A DNA stretch of 64,000 nucleotides from Erpetoichthys calabaricus (taxonomy: Eukaryota > Chordata > Cladistia > Polypteriformes > Polypteridae), in contig NC_041395.2 of NCBI RefSeq assembly GCF_900747795.2, positions 169,063,108 through 169,127,107 of the forward strand. Direction: 5' to 3'. A program made the translations under genes and the position numbers. The notes beneath the pieces are model-generated. The model made no database searches. It saw nothing but the letters and a program-made list of their open reading frames with translations, and was not told where the DNA came from. The number at the start of each line of letters is the position of its first letter. Positions within the stretch are counted from its first letter, which is position 1. Shown here one piece after another: positions 11,646-22,737 of this stretch.

Positions 11646-11800
11646 AAATTTGTCATTTTCACCATTAAATGCGACTGCAGTGGCTGGACAGGCTGCTTGA
11701 AATGTTCCTGGGTGACTTATTGAATGCACTGGGGATGTGATTGCTTGATGAACAGCTGATGGAGATGGAGGGGAAGGAGCTAAAGAAGCTGCTTGCAGAG
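11646..11800 (-). pseudogene. Ala/Pro-rich linker exon (broken gene)
   Basis: Acceptor 'ttttgcag', donor 'gtgagt'. The peptide starts LQAASLAPSPPSPSAVHQ and is rich in Ala, Pro and Ser, as expected of a flexible linker between the transposase-like and protease parts. The reading frame is open throughout. The (GATA)n array at 11869-11960 lies in the intron before it. Confidence 0.6.
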
Positions 11801-11868
11801 CTGCAAAACAGTTTTTTCAAGTAAAAGAGGAGACATTTCAATACAATATTTTTGAACATGACATGATA

Positions 11869-11960
<92 letters not shown>
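11869..11960. repeat. (GATA)n microsatellite
   Basis: About 23 tandem GATA units, next to the end of the transposase-like exon on the minus strand. No LINE body adjoins it, unlike the GATA tract at 57531. Confidence 0.95.
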
Positions 11961-11961
<1 letters not shown>

Positions 11962-13066
11962 ACTGCCTTTCCAGTAGAATCGAAGGCAATTTTACTCCCT
12001 GGATAAATCTTTCTCAGCTTAGCCAGTGCCTTCTGATTGACACTCTGATTGTGTTGATGTATAATGGATCTCATCAAGAACACATGAGCAGACAGAGAGA
12101 GCATATTCAGAAAATAATTGTTTTTCCACATCTCTGCAAAAAGCTGCTCTGCCCTCTGAGAATTTATCCACCCTTGCAATTCTGGAACCAATGAAATTCT
12201 TCTCATTGGTATTGGTGGAATGTATCATACAGAGCATAGTGCTCAGCGGATCCTGTGACAGGATGACCATTTGAATCAGGTGTGACTTTTTTAACATTGA
12301 GCCAAGGCAAATTTATTTTTAAGTTTTCTTTAACTGCCATTTCAATGTTGTCACAGGTTGCCTCTGCTAGTCGTCCTTCATTTGGATTAAATAAAGGTCT
12401 CTCTGGCTCCCGCAACTTGCAGTGGTTTACCAAACCCCTGGCAAAGTCATAAACAACCACATTTGGAATATGCATCCAGGACAGCAATATATCAGCATAG
12501 TCTCTTGGACTTACGCTCTGACCCCGTGGGGTATGCGAAAACTAACAAATTCCTAATACAAGAAATTGTATAAGGCGAAATAAAGAACAACAAAAAAAAA
12601 AATCATCTGATATAAATAGCTTTTAACACCAAAAACAAGACATATTAACAAACCTCCACTCACCTGATGCACCCCAAACCTTCTGAAACACCTTGTCATA
12701 TGTGCTTTGAGTTTGCATTTTTGCCCTTAAGCACATGACAAGATCCATTTTTGAGCCCTTAGAGTCAAGCTTGTATTGTTTACAAAGTTTTCTGATGGTG
12801 TTAACCTTTAGAAATGACAATAATGAGAAAGTAGTACCTTCTAATAACAAAAACTCCTCATACTGTTGTGTATAGTAATTTACCTTTAAATTCATGACTT
12901 CATTTGTGAGACACTCCTCTGTAATATCAATGTCACCTTCATCTTGGGACTTATTTGACACATGTACTTTAGCATACTCTGTGTTAGCAACAATGTGACT
13001 TGCTCTGGTTTGGTGTCCTATCCAGGGTGCTCACTGATGGTAACTTGGCAAAACTATCACGGTTGC
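11960..13066 (-). pseudogene. HMGXB3-like / KDZ-like transposase-derived region (broken gene)
   Basis: Two exons, 12664-13066 and about 11960-12541. The second carries VVVYDFARGLVNHC, NEGRLAEAT, GSAEHYALYDTFHQ, then in another frame NSQRAEQLFAEMWKNNYFLN. An Asp in 'YDFA' and a Glu in 'AEQLF' are placed as DDE-type catalytic acids are in KDZ-like transposases, but that match is my inference. Similar sequence is found in fish proteins labelled HMG-domain-containing protein 3-like. The first exon has an in-frame stop at 13031-13033 where a Trp is expected before APWIG, plus a frame change upstream. The second exon shifts frame near 12205. Confidence 0.6.
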
Positions 13067-13403
13067 CTGGAAAAAGGGAAAAGACTTCAAAATCGACCCT
13101 TTCAAATTACATTCAGGCAGCTGTTAACAAGTAAAAATGTCATGAGCTTACATTTCACAAAGCCTTTACCAAGAATTTCTCTTTCCACGGACTTCCAATA
13201 GTCTTCCATATCCACCTCCCCTTTAAAATCTGGTGGGGGTTCTTTCACGTCACTTGCTGAAAAAAAAAAGATTTTTATTATAATGGCTCATTGTTGCTTA
13301 TTGCCACACTATCCCTCGAGCACAAAAACTCTGGGATTGAAGTCCTGCTGTCCTCTGCAAAGAACAGCTCAACCAGGCATGCATGTACTCAAGAAGTCCT
13401 TAC

Positions 13404-14409
13404 CAGCCATTTTAAAGACACCCTTTTTGTGTAAGTCCATGATAACAATAGGAGGATGATGCCCACAGTGCACACAATAGAAATTATAATCATGACATCA
13501 GTGCCTCAAAATGTAGGTATGCATGCAATATGGCATTATGACTTGGGTGGGGCACTTCATTAGTTTTTTCAAGGCTGCTTATGACCCTTTCAACAGCTGT
13601 GTGACTCTAAACGTGGAGAAAACAAACATGTTCAGGCACTAAGACAAGCATATATATATATATTTCAGAAACTTTTCTAAAATGCAGCAGTCACAATGTA
13701 CATACAGACAGCATTCTCAGTATGAAATACAGTAATGCTAAAATGTAATGGTAAACTACATATATCTTTATTACATTGCTATGAGAAAAATAATAAAAAT
13801 AAAACAATTTTGTACTCATACAATCATCCAAGGTTGATATTAAATTGGACATTCCCTCTATGTGAATAAAAAAGTAAATGGGCCTCATTGATTTTGGCCC
13901 AGTGCATTTATGGGTCCAAGTGGAGTGCACTTGTAATAAACCATTCAAGTTACAATTATGGGTAAAGGTATAATTGCAAATAATGTGTCTTTGCTTCCAT
14001 CCATAATGTATCTACTTCCTGTCTTATACCGATTAAGTACAATGTCTAGTATACATTGTCAGGTGGACAGCACAGGTGAGTGAGGGAGTAATCACATTCA
14101 GTGATCAACACAGGAAAGTATTTCCATTACATTAAGAATGTAAAACTAAGCTATAATGTGTTCCGACTATATGGTTTTGGTTTTTATTATTTTTAAAATC
14201 TTCTGTGTACTTGACTCTACCTGGTAAAATCTACTGAGATGAATACCTTTATTTAGATTGGTAAAGTACCTGAATTGAATTATGCAAAAAAAGACACAGA
14301 TGGATGCTCATAATGATATGGTCATCAAAATTATGTAAGCCATCTTTCCATTCTTGATAATGGAAGAAACTGTCACAAAGTCCACATCGTCTGTAATATG
14401 TGGAAACAT
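13404..14409 (-). pseudogene. Cys/His-rich exons of the broken gene
   Basis: Exon 14270-14409 (acceptor after a poly-T tract, donor gtactt) encodes YYRRCGLCDSFFHYQEWKDG and is open. Exon 13404-13606 encodes HTAVERVISSLE, HAYLHFEAL and, in a shifted frame, YCVHCGHHPPIVIMDLHKKG. The paired CxxC motifs suggest a zinc-binding module. Net +1 base near 13497 breaks the second exon. Both join in frame with their neighbours at the splice junctions, which supports a once-functional spliced gene. Confidence 0.62.
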
Positions 14410-14451
14410 CTAAAAAAAAAAAGAAAGAAAAGCAGGCAGAAATAATTCAAC

Positions 14452-14452
<1 letters not shown>

Positions 14453-14495
<43 letters not shown>

Positions 14496-14545
14496 TCATT
14501 ACATTTATATAGCGCTTTTCTCAGTACTCAAAGTCACTGTAAAAC
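14453..14545 (-). repeat. LINE/SINE 3' tail with (TAA)n
   Basis: A (TAA)n array followed on + by 'catttatatagcgcttttct', which on the minus strand is the 3' end of a common fish retroelement with an (ATT)n tail. It lies in an intron of the broken gene. A related block occurs at 53733-53790 and a similar 3' end at 63760-63862. Confidence 0.6.
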
Positions 14546-14719
14546 TACAATATGAATAAGCTTGATAGGTAGCTGTGCGCATGGAGGTGCTATAGTTTTG
14601 CACATCACATCAATAAACAAGAAATTTTAAGAGATCAAAGACAACAACAGAATACAAATAATACTTAAAAAATACTTACATATTTGACAAAAAACTGTTT
14701 ACAACATAATATGACAAAC

Positions 14720-16018
14720 CTGTAACAATACCAGAGAACATGATGACCTTTCCTTTATGGGTAATAGGAATTGAATCAGACAAAGGAACCTTTCCAGGGC
14801 AGTGGGCACAACATGTCTCATATGGAATCAAGTGCATTGGGAAGTCACCCATTTTTGGTGTGGCACAAACTTCCCAAGGCAAAACATCTGGGATTGTTTT
14901 ATTCCTCAGAATGTACTGCATAAGTGTCACAAGTAAATGGCCTCTAGGAGGATAGCAAACATCACATGACTGTTGTTCAGAATCATAGGAGCCACTGTAA
15001 ATGGTGACAGAGTCAAAAACCTCATTTCCTGTTGTCTTAGCTTTTTTAAAGTGTTCAGGGCGTGTTTGAAATAAATGCCATTTAGATATAGCCTTGTGTA
15101 TACATGAAGATACAGGCTTGCAAGAGGCACAGTGCCAGGTATTCAATTTCTTGTTATAATGGACCATCACCCTCCCCAAACGAGACCTGAATGATATACG
15201 TGGTTCAAACACTAATAGATATATTTGTGATTTTTATTCTCCAAGAGAAATCTCTTTACTTAATGGCGTCTGCTGTGTTTCTGCCATCTGTTTATGATGT
15301 AAACATGTTTTCATTGTCTCTTTACCAAACCATTTTGCTTGTATCATTCTAGTTAATACTTCTTCCTGAAGTGTAATGTCTGGCATAGCAGTAACTGGAG
15401 AGAAGGCCAAAGACCTCAGACGGAAGCATTCAAATCCCATGAATCCACTCCTTTGAGAAAATTCTGATGCTTGTTTGCATTTCTCTAACTCACAGATCAC
15501 AACATGTTTAGCTCCCCATGTGCACTTTTGAACATGAATGGGGTATCTAGGTCCAGTGGAAGTTTTTGCCACTGCAAAAATGCCCCTTCTAGAATCAATA
15601 CAAACCGAAGGAAGCCTGTTATATTCATTTATTTCAATGTTTGTTGAGGAATGTTGTCTTTTTATATGTAACTTGAGATTTTTCTTGTACAACCTCAAAT
15701 TACAAAAGGAACAAAATATCTTCTTCTCTTTTGCATGTTGTAGAATTTGTGATCCTCTAAAACTAGTGACAGGCGCTGCTGAACTGACATTGATTGTAGC
15801 AATGGAGGGCACAGTCTCTTTGGGAGAAGTACTGGGGATATTCTCTCTGGTGGGCACAGCGGGGGTAGTCTGTCTAGTGGGCATGGGTGTGACCAATTTT
15901 TGACATTTTTGTAAGTGAGTTAAAAACCTTTGTCTTTTGACAATGACTTTTAAACACAAACAACAATGGAAATGGCCACTTGTGACACACCCTGTGTTGC
16001 ATCTGTAGATAGTAAAAC
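14720..16018 (-). pseudogene. Long zinc-finger/SWIM exon of the broken gene
   Basis: A 1.3-kb exon. From its N-terminus: a Cys/His cluster (CLCLKVIVKRQRFLTHLQKC), a Pro/Thr-rich linker of about 50 residues, a C2H2 finger (FCSFCNLRLYKKNLKLHIKR), a region with VQKCTWGAKHVVICELEKC, then WHCASC...SSCIHKAISKW, which fits the SWIM pattern CxxC...CxH, and finally a CAHCPG motif. SWIM fingers bind DNA or protein in MULE- and KDZ-type transposases. A TAA at 15234-15236 interrupts a frame that otherwise stays open and family-like on both sides, so this is one nonsense change rather than an exon end. Confidence 0.7.
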
Positions 16019-16175
16019 CTGCCAAACAATAGAAATGCAGGATTAGTTCAGCTCTTGAAACTTTATTTGAAAAGCTCTAATTCAAACATCTAACAATCAA
16101 TATTGCTTGCAAGTAAAGTAGCCTATCGCCGTTTTTTAAATTTAACACATTTGCATACACAACTGGCATAATTAC

Positions 16176-16326
16176 CTGCATAATTTACAACATGGTCTTC
16201 ATGGCTCTGAAGGTGAGACTGCATGATGCTATAGTCTCCTTTCTTTTTGCAAAGTGGGCACTTGTACATATTGTGATATTTAATCAGTGTTGGTTTTATA
16301 TTCTCTCCGTAAATTGAGAAATGTGG
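16176..16326 (-). pseudogene. C2H2 zinc-finger exon of the broken gene
   Basis: Acceptor 'ttttcacag', donor 'gtaatt', 151 nt. It encodes MYKCPLCKKKGDYSIMQSHL followed by QSH, a C2H2 finger of the CxxC-x12-HxxxH class with two spare residues. The frame is intact and its phase matches both neighbours. Confidence 0.72.
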
Positions 16327-16515
16327 CTGTGAAAATCAAGACAATAATAATATGTAATTCTAATTTGGCAGAAAGCGCTATCGTTATTTTATAAATATAC
16401 AGCTAACTTAACACTTCAACTACAGAAAATTCAAGTTAAATATCTAATACACATTAATGAAGACGATACACATATACCTCTCATTATTGTACACTAACAC
16501 TGCACATACACTAAT

Positions 16516-17312
16516 CAGGGGTAGGCAACGTCGGTCCTGGAGTGCCACAGTATGTGCAGGTTTTTGTTCCAACCCAGTTCCTTAATGAGAACTCAATTAT
16601 TGCTGATGAAGCACATATTGCTTAAGTGACATTTTAATGCTTCATTTTAGTGGTCTCGCTTGTTAAGGTTCTCCAACCTTAATTGCTTATTTCAATCTTA
16701 AACTGCTGCATTCAGTGTTTTAATTGCTCCTTATTAGCAATAAGATGTAAAACAGGGGTAGGCAATGTCGGTCCTGGTGAGCCGCAGTGGCTACAGGTTT
16801 TCATTCAACCCAATTGCTTAATTAGAAACCAATCATTGCCAATCTCAGACCTTATTTAATTTTATGGCTTGTTAGTCTGTGCAATGTAAGGCTTTTATAT
16901 CGTAGATTTTTTTCCTTTCCAAGGATATCATCCAAATGATTTGAAGCCTAAAACAGATCATTTTCAGTCTGTCACATTTTTCTATTAAGTGTTTTATTAA
17001 ATCAAACCGTGCATGATGAACACACACAGATGTAATTGGAAAAAAGCTAGCTGGAGAACTGCTGGCTGCTTTGTCTTTTACATCTTATTGCTAATAAGGA
17101 GCAATTAAAACACTGAATGCAGCAGTTTAAGATTGAAATAAGCAATTAAGGTTGGAGAACCTTAACAAGCGAGACCACTAAAATGAAGCATTAAAATGTC
17201 ACTTAAGCAATGTGTGCTTCATCAGCAATAATTGAGTTCTTGTTAAGGAACTGGGTTGTAACAAAAACCTGCACATACCGTGGCACTCCAGGACCGACGT
17301 TGCCTACCCCTG
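16516..17312. mobile_element. Fold-back hAT-type element with a nested relative
   Basis: Two arms of about 235 bp (16516-16752 and 17078-17312) are inverted copies of each other, starting from the terminal repeat 'caggggtaggcaacgtcggt'. The centre begins with a second head, 'caggggtaggcaatgtcggt' at 16753. Flanks 'cactaat' and 'cactaca' are a possible worn 8-bp duplication, fitting hAT. There is no transposase. It lies in the first intron of the broken gene. Confidence 0.75.
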
Positions 17313-17579
17313 CACTACATAACATCACATAAATAAGTTAAAACGTTAATACTGCTGAAATAGTAAGACATGACTCTTTAAAACAAATAATACATGAAAG
17401 GAAAAGGATTAATTAAAACGATATGTTTTAAAATAGGACATCTAGCCAATGTTAAAATTACAATAAACACAAAACACTTGGATTCGTAGCGTACGCTATT
17501 TATAATTGTACATTAGTTTTGTTTAATGGCTCTGAAGTTTCTATAAACATACCGAGCTTTTTATTTTGTGAGTCCATAC

Positions 17580-17597
17580 CTGATTTTGTTGTGCCAT
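17580..17597 (-). pseudogene. Probable first coding exon (MAQQNQ) of the broken gene
   Basis: ATG at 17597-17595 encodes MAQQNQ and runs straight into a good donor, gtatgg, in phase 0, matching the next exon. The 120 bases upstream contain no TATA box that I would trust. The tRNA-Pro gene starts 184 bp further on. Confidence 0.5.
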
Positions 17598-17780
17598 TAT
17601 TCCGTAAACGCTTTCAGCTCCCTTTCGAAAAACTGTACAACTACTCTTCTCTTTCTATTTTTAATACCATGTGATGTGGTGGGCGTGTAGCTGTGGAAGG
17701 CTAGGGGCGTGGAAGGCCAAGTCTGCGACCTGCAGCCGCAACTCGTTTTATTAGGAAGCCAGAGAGTGCTATCAACAGTT

Positions 17781-17852
17781 GGCTCGTTGGTCTAGGGGTA
17801 TGATTCTCGCTTTGGGTGCGAGAGGTCCCGGGTTCAAATCCCGGACGAGCCC
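17781..17852 (+). tRNA. tRNA-Pro (UGG)
   Basis: 72 nt. The acceptor stem GGCTCGT pairs fully with ACGAGCC. The D-loop has GGTCTAGGGGTA, the anticodon stem CTCGC/GCGAG encloses a loop with anticodon TGG, and the T arm is CCGGGTTCAAATCCCGG, holding the B box. Short T runs that could end Pol III transcription follow only weakly. There is no intron. It looks fully functional. Confidence 0.97.
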
Positions 17853-18167
17853 ACTTTTGGTCGGTGTTAAAATCAACGGTTATTCACTACACTTACATTA
17901 ACATAGAAACACTGAAGAAACCTCGTTGTCAATCAAGCGGCGACTTCGGTCAGCTAAATGAGCAGAGCCCCTTCTGGGTAGCGACGACAGTTCTAAAGAA
18001 GATTAATTATGAATGGCATGCTATAAAATCATTTATGTTAAAAAGGTGTAGATTTTCAAAACGTGATTTCATGTACACAGCTGGTCAATGTATTTGGAAA
18101 GAGTTTTGCAAATCGTGGGAAGTGGCAAGAAGCATATACTGTGTCAGCCATCACAAACATAAAGCTT

Positions 18168-18241
18168 TGGCCCGTACGGGGATCGAACCCGCGACCTTGG
18201 CGTTATTAGCACCACGCTCTAACCAACTGAGCTAACCGGCC
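18168..18241 (-). tRNA. tRNA-Ile (AAU)
   Basis: 74 nt on the minus strand, starting GGCCGGTTAGCTCAGTTGGT. The anticodon arm reads GTGGTGCTAATAACGCC with anticodon AAT, and the T arm has GGGTTCGATCCC. The acceptor stem GGCCGGT faces ACGGGCC with one G-G mismatch, as in many vertebrate tRNA-Ile genes. It faces away from tRNA-Pro about 315 bp off, forming a small tRNA cluster. Confidence 0.96.
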
Positions 18242-18680
18242 ACACAGCAACCGGAATTCACTCCAGTCTCATTTTTCGTTAATATAGATAAATTATTTAT
18301 TGTTCAGACAAATTCTTTTAAATAGTTGCACATGTGAGCAGCTATGCAATTGGCTTGCACTACGGAAAAAGAGCTTATAAGGTTAAGCTTAACAAGACGC
18401 AAGTTTCTACAACAGGTCGCGCATAATGTTTTTTTTTCTCTTCTAGAAATTCCTTTTCCAGTGGTCTTTACACGATTTTTTTTCCTCCTGAAACCGTATG
18501 AAAATAAGTGAGCACGATTTAAGTAAACAAAACAGCTAAACGCGTTCAAATGCCATATACTGTATATGCCTCTAATAGACCGGAAGTGATGCGGTGATTG
18601 GCATATGAATGCTCCACACATGCGCACAAAGTACGGGGCGGTGCTTCTTTTTTTATACTCCTCGATCTATTCACCTACAG
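18242..18680. other. Non-coding, nothing recognised
   Basis: Spacer between the tRNA pair and a decayed transposon. It is somewhat richer in CpG near 18580-18640 than its surroundings. I see no gene. Confidence 0.35.
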
Positions 18681-20313
18681 CAGGGCTATTCAAATACTAA
18701 TTCATTTGGGCCAGATTTTCAAAACTACGAAATGTAGCCGGGCCAGACATTTTCAACGGCTATTAAGCAACAGGTAATAAGAAATTTTAAACCAACACAA
18801 ATGAATGTATTGAAAAGAAGTAATGTTTATTCATTGTTCACCTTTGAAATCTGGTCACATTTGACACAGGCACATGAAAGTTATAACTGAACAGAATCTG
18901 AGGTATTAGCAAAACTTTTTTCTCCACTTTTGAAATAAAAAAAACAAACATTTTGGTCATATGTGGCCTAGGCACATGTGAAAGTGCATAAAAACAAAAA
19001 CGTGCACAGTATTAGCAATAACATTTGTTTACCTTTTGAAACAAAATAAATATTTTGTTGATATATGACCCAGGCAGATTGCAAAGTGCATTTAACTGTT
19101 TAAAAAGAACTATCAGTGCTATCAAAGGTATCAGTGCACAAACTCATAACAAGTGATAATAGTAACTAACACATATGAACATTCTACTGCATACTGAGGG
19201 TTTTATATCACCATATGTCTGATTAGCAGTACCTTTCTTGTAAACAAAAAGGAGGCAGTATGCATATGTTGCATTTGGATTAAGTTTAGGGTACTGTGAA
19301 GGTATGTAGAGACCAAGTGTCCTACCGCTACATGTTTTGTTTAATTGGTGAAAAAACATAATATTTAAAATATGAAACTGATGGATCGTTAAGTAGAATA
19401 ATTCTTGACATTTCTATAGCACTTTATTCACTACTCAAAGCACTTTGCAAACTCCACACAGGGAGGACCCAGGATGCAAACCCATGATCTTCTTATTGCG
19501 AGGCGGTGGCACTTCCATTATCTCCAGGTGCATTGTACTGCATAATATTGTACTTGATAGTTTAAAATTACAAACACAGAATTTCCGAAATAGATGAATA
19601 TTAACCCCATTTTAATAATTAGCACTACATTCTACAAAAAGAGTTATGTATTCCCACAAAGCAATCATTGCTTAATTTGATTGAGTTTTAAAGAAAACTC
19701 CAAACTTTTTGTGTGTTTTCATCAGCTGCAGTCTTTCTAATTTGTTCTTTGCTTTGAGCGTCAGTGGCTGATTATTGTCCTCATGATAGCCATGAATCTG
19801 CAGAATCGAAGTGTGTGAGTGGAGAGCCAGCCAATCGTATGAAGAGAAGTACAGAGACACGGTTCTCATTAGAATAACAGTTAGATTTATTTGTGAAAAC
19901 ACATGTTTGCACTTGCTTGATGAAACTGGAAATCAACTAAGACTCAGCACACAATTGATTATAGAATAATTTAATATGTAATATGTAACCCTAATCTTCC
20001 AACCAGCTATACGGCCGAGGTGCGGTACAACATACTGGCGCGTACTATCATAAAAAAAAAAAATCACTGTATCATAGACTATTACCACCACCTCCAGATA
20101 TATAACAACGTGTTGCATTGTGGGATAAATGTTCCTAGGCTACACGGAGTTTGCATTCATGGTCTTTACTATTGTAGGAATTTATGAAGGAATTTCTGAA
20201 GGCTTGAAAATGTGTTTTTCTCTGTGTTTCTGTTGGGACCATGGGCTTGGCCACTTGAAAGTTGCCACTGGGCTGCAAATGGCCTGTGGACCAACATTTG
20301 AATAAGCGGGGCT
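18681..20313. mobile_element. Decayed hAT-like DNA transposon
   Basis: The left end reads 'cagggctattcaaatactaa' followed by 'tttgggccagatttt'. The right end reads 'ggcctgtggaccaacatttg' followed by 'aataagcggggct', which is the inverted counterpart. Such 'CAGGGCTATTCAA...GGCC' ends are typical of fish hAT elements. The interior is AT-rich with no recognisable transposase, and part of another repeat (SINE-like, minus strand) lies at about 19440-19525. Confidence 0.5.
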
Positions 20314-20579
20314 TAGAGTGATCTTTAAACTTCACAGTTCAGTTTGTGCCTGCGTTTTTGTTGTCTACTTATTCAAAATATGTGTGTTTATGTCATACCA
20401 GTTTAAACTTGATTGAATTTTACACACTTAAGATATTAAAATGAATTTGAGATGTCTATAATATGTTTCAACTAGACAATTTTGACAATAAGAGCTATCT
20501 GTAATTCAGTACTAACTACAAATTGTGAATAAGAGATATCTACGACATACTTAGCGATATGCAGTATATTAAGTACTTA

Positions 20580-20960
20580 TACTAAGTACTAAATTCCTGA
20601 AGATTTGTCTGATTTCAGTCTATTTAATCTGAGCAGTACTTCTCCCTCTACAATTTCCAACACACTCAGTACCTCCTTAGTAGTCCCATTTACAGCTGGG
20701 AGGTTATCTACTTCCTCACTTGTGAAGTGATAAATGCTTATTTAGAGTATCCTCTATTTCACTGTCTGTATCTTTTAATTGCACTTTACTATTCCTGATG
20801 CACTTCACTTCCTCCTTCTTTTACTATTAGAATAGTGAAAGAATCTCTTTGGGTCATCTTCTGCCTTATCTGCTATATTCCTCTCCAACTGTCTTTTAGT
20901 CTCCTTGATATCCTTCCTAATAGTTGCCCTCAAGTTCTCATATGCCCTACAATTCACACT
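20580..20960 (-). mobile_element. Decayed non-LTR retrotransposon fragment
   Basis: Minus-strand translation contains ATIRKDIKETKRQLERNIAD followed by KAEDDPKRFFHYSNSKR. A 'RKFFxYxxSK' block precedes the reverse transcriptase in jockey/CR1-type LINEs. Several stops follow and no RT core is left. Confidence 0.5.
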
Positions 20961-22340
20961 GGAGTTACTGAAACCAGTGGATAGAACATCAGTTCATCAC
21001 ACGGCACACTCACTTACTCCTGGCCATCTTAGAGTTCAGAAGAACACAGTACAGAAGCAACTCCACCTGGGGCCCAAATCTGAGTCCAAGCATTAAGGTT
21101 GCTCTTAATCTTGCTGTCATAATTCAACCCTAACCCTAACTAACTCTAACCCTTCCTACATTTGCCTGCCACCTTGAATTTAACACGGCTAGGGTAAGTT
21201 CTGCCTCTTTCTAACTCTGTATTGCAATTAAAGAGTTCTTAAAGTAGATTGATGGATACTGGAATTGTTAATTTTGAGAATATACATTTCAAAAAACTAA
21301 ATTAAATTATGATGAATAAATTTGCTTTTAAATAGCAAATAAGAAAACACATCATCACATTTCTTCACGTTATATTTGATCATATTACTTTTTAATCTTT
21401 TTATTTTTGTTGAAGCCATATACATAAATTATGGTAGCAATTTCTGCAATATACATTTGATTTAAACTGATTCTTATCTCCTATCAACAAAAACATGCAT
21501 AGACTCACAATATAGCATAGCCGATTACACTTCCTACTTAAACTAGTTATCAAAACATTCAGGGAATTGTTAAGCAGGTAGACAAGGCACATTTTCAGTA
21601 GCCAAGTACAATGATAAATATAACAACTGTTTCAGCATAAACAGGATTTTTGTAAAATAAAACATCTTTGTAAAGGCCCACTTTCTAAACATTACAAGAA
21701 AAGTCTTTTTTTTTCTTTCCAGAAACATTCTGCTTATTTCTCCAACATGTGTTAAACAAGTTAATTTAAGATCAATTTAGATTGTATTTATAATGCTGTA
21801 TAAATTGTTTTTAAAGAACTCACAAAAGACAGAAAATAGCCAGTACTGCACTGTGGGTAGTGGTGTTGCCTCATAGCTGTTGGTGACCAGATTAAAATCT
21901 TGGCATTGTCACTATAATAAGAACACTAGGAAGTCACCATTTTATGTACATACATGAAGATTATTTCTGATGTGCAGGTCATCATGGTGTTGATGTTGCT
22001 GCCTCAAAACTGCTGAGTCCATTCCCAGAAACAAGACAGTTTCCGGTGTTAGTGTGTTCATGAGAGGACCGTGTGTAGGACTGATGTCCTGTTTGGGATT
22101 GGTTCCCACCTTGACGTTGACGCTTCCAGGGTATGCTCAGACTTCTAAATGAACACTTAAGTGGGTCCAAGGACTGGATGCAAAGATAAAATGGTCTCAG
22201 GTCATCCAAGCTGAAATGTTAGGATTAAGGATATTTTTTTATGTGTGGTTCAAAATAGATAGCAGTTATCCGACCGTATGTCCTCTGTTCAATCTGGCTA
22301 GTGTGCTATCACTTTTACCCTTTGTTCGAATCCAGTTACG
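20961..22340. other. Non-coding with a weak SINE-like trace and a short CCCTAA run
   Basis: At 20985-21045 'agttcatcacacggcacact' resembles a very worn SINE of another family. At 21124-21151 there are a few CCTAACCC units, too short and irregular to be a real interstitial telomere block. Otherwise nothing is recognised. 22345-22460 resembles a piece of the MITE at 25270. Confidence 0.35.
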
Positions 22341-22737
22341 CCTTTAAAAATAAAGATGCCAAATGGGTTCTTTGGAGCAATGCCATAAAGTAACTATTTT
22401 TGGTCTCCAAAACAACCATCCACATGAAGGCTCAAGAAGAATTTTTTGTTTATATCTGTAACAAGTTCTGCAAATAGTGAAGAATATGTGATAAGATGTT
22501 TATGAAATACTGTATATTAACTGTTTCATGGACTTGTTGTTGCATACGATGATATAGGATAAGTTTAGGTTTTCTTAATCTCTTAGTATACTGCTATAGG
22601 CAGCCTACCGTACATTAAAGTTTTCTGTTTTGTCCACATATCTGGGACCTTTGCAAAACCCAAGAACTGATTTCATATGCAAAGAATCCATCACAGAATG
22701 AAATGTTTTTTGTCAAGCTTTGGTTTTTGAGGAACCA

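Larger units (their letters stand above)
8915..17597 (-). pseudogene. Broken multi-exon gene: C2H2/SWIM fingers + HMGXB3-like region + Ulp1-type protease
   Basis: At least 18 minus-strand exons can be placed: 17580-17597, 16176-16326, 14720-16018, 14270-14409, 13404-13606, 13152-13256, 12664-13066, about 11960-12541, 11646-11800, 11490-11590, 11242-11365, 11125-11171, 10905-10988, 10755-10823, 9591-9648, 9444-9493, 9302-9346 and 8915-8980. Domains in order are a C2H2 finger, a second Cys-rich finger, a Pro/Thr linker, another C2H2, a SWIM-like CxxC...CxH, an HMGXB3-like region, an Ala/Pro-rich linker and a C48 protease. Five or more lesions break the frame, so it is a pseudogene or a dead DNA transposon of KDZ-like type. 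I saw no terminal inverted repeats. The protease exon carrying the catalytic Asp was not found. Confidence 0.75.

Noticed and set aside
21124-21151. CCCTAA-like interstitial telomere repeat
   Set aside because: Only a few imperfect units; too short to claim.
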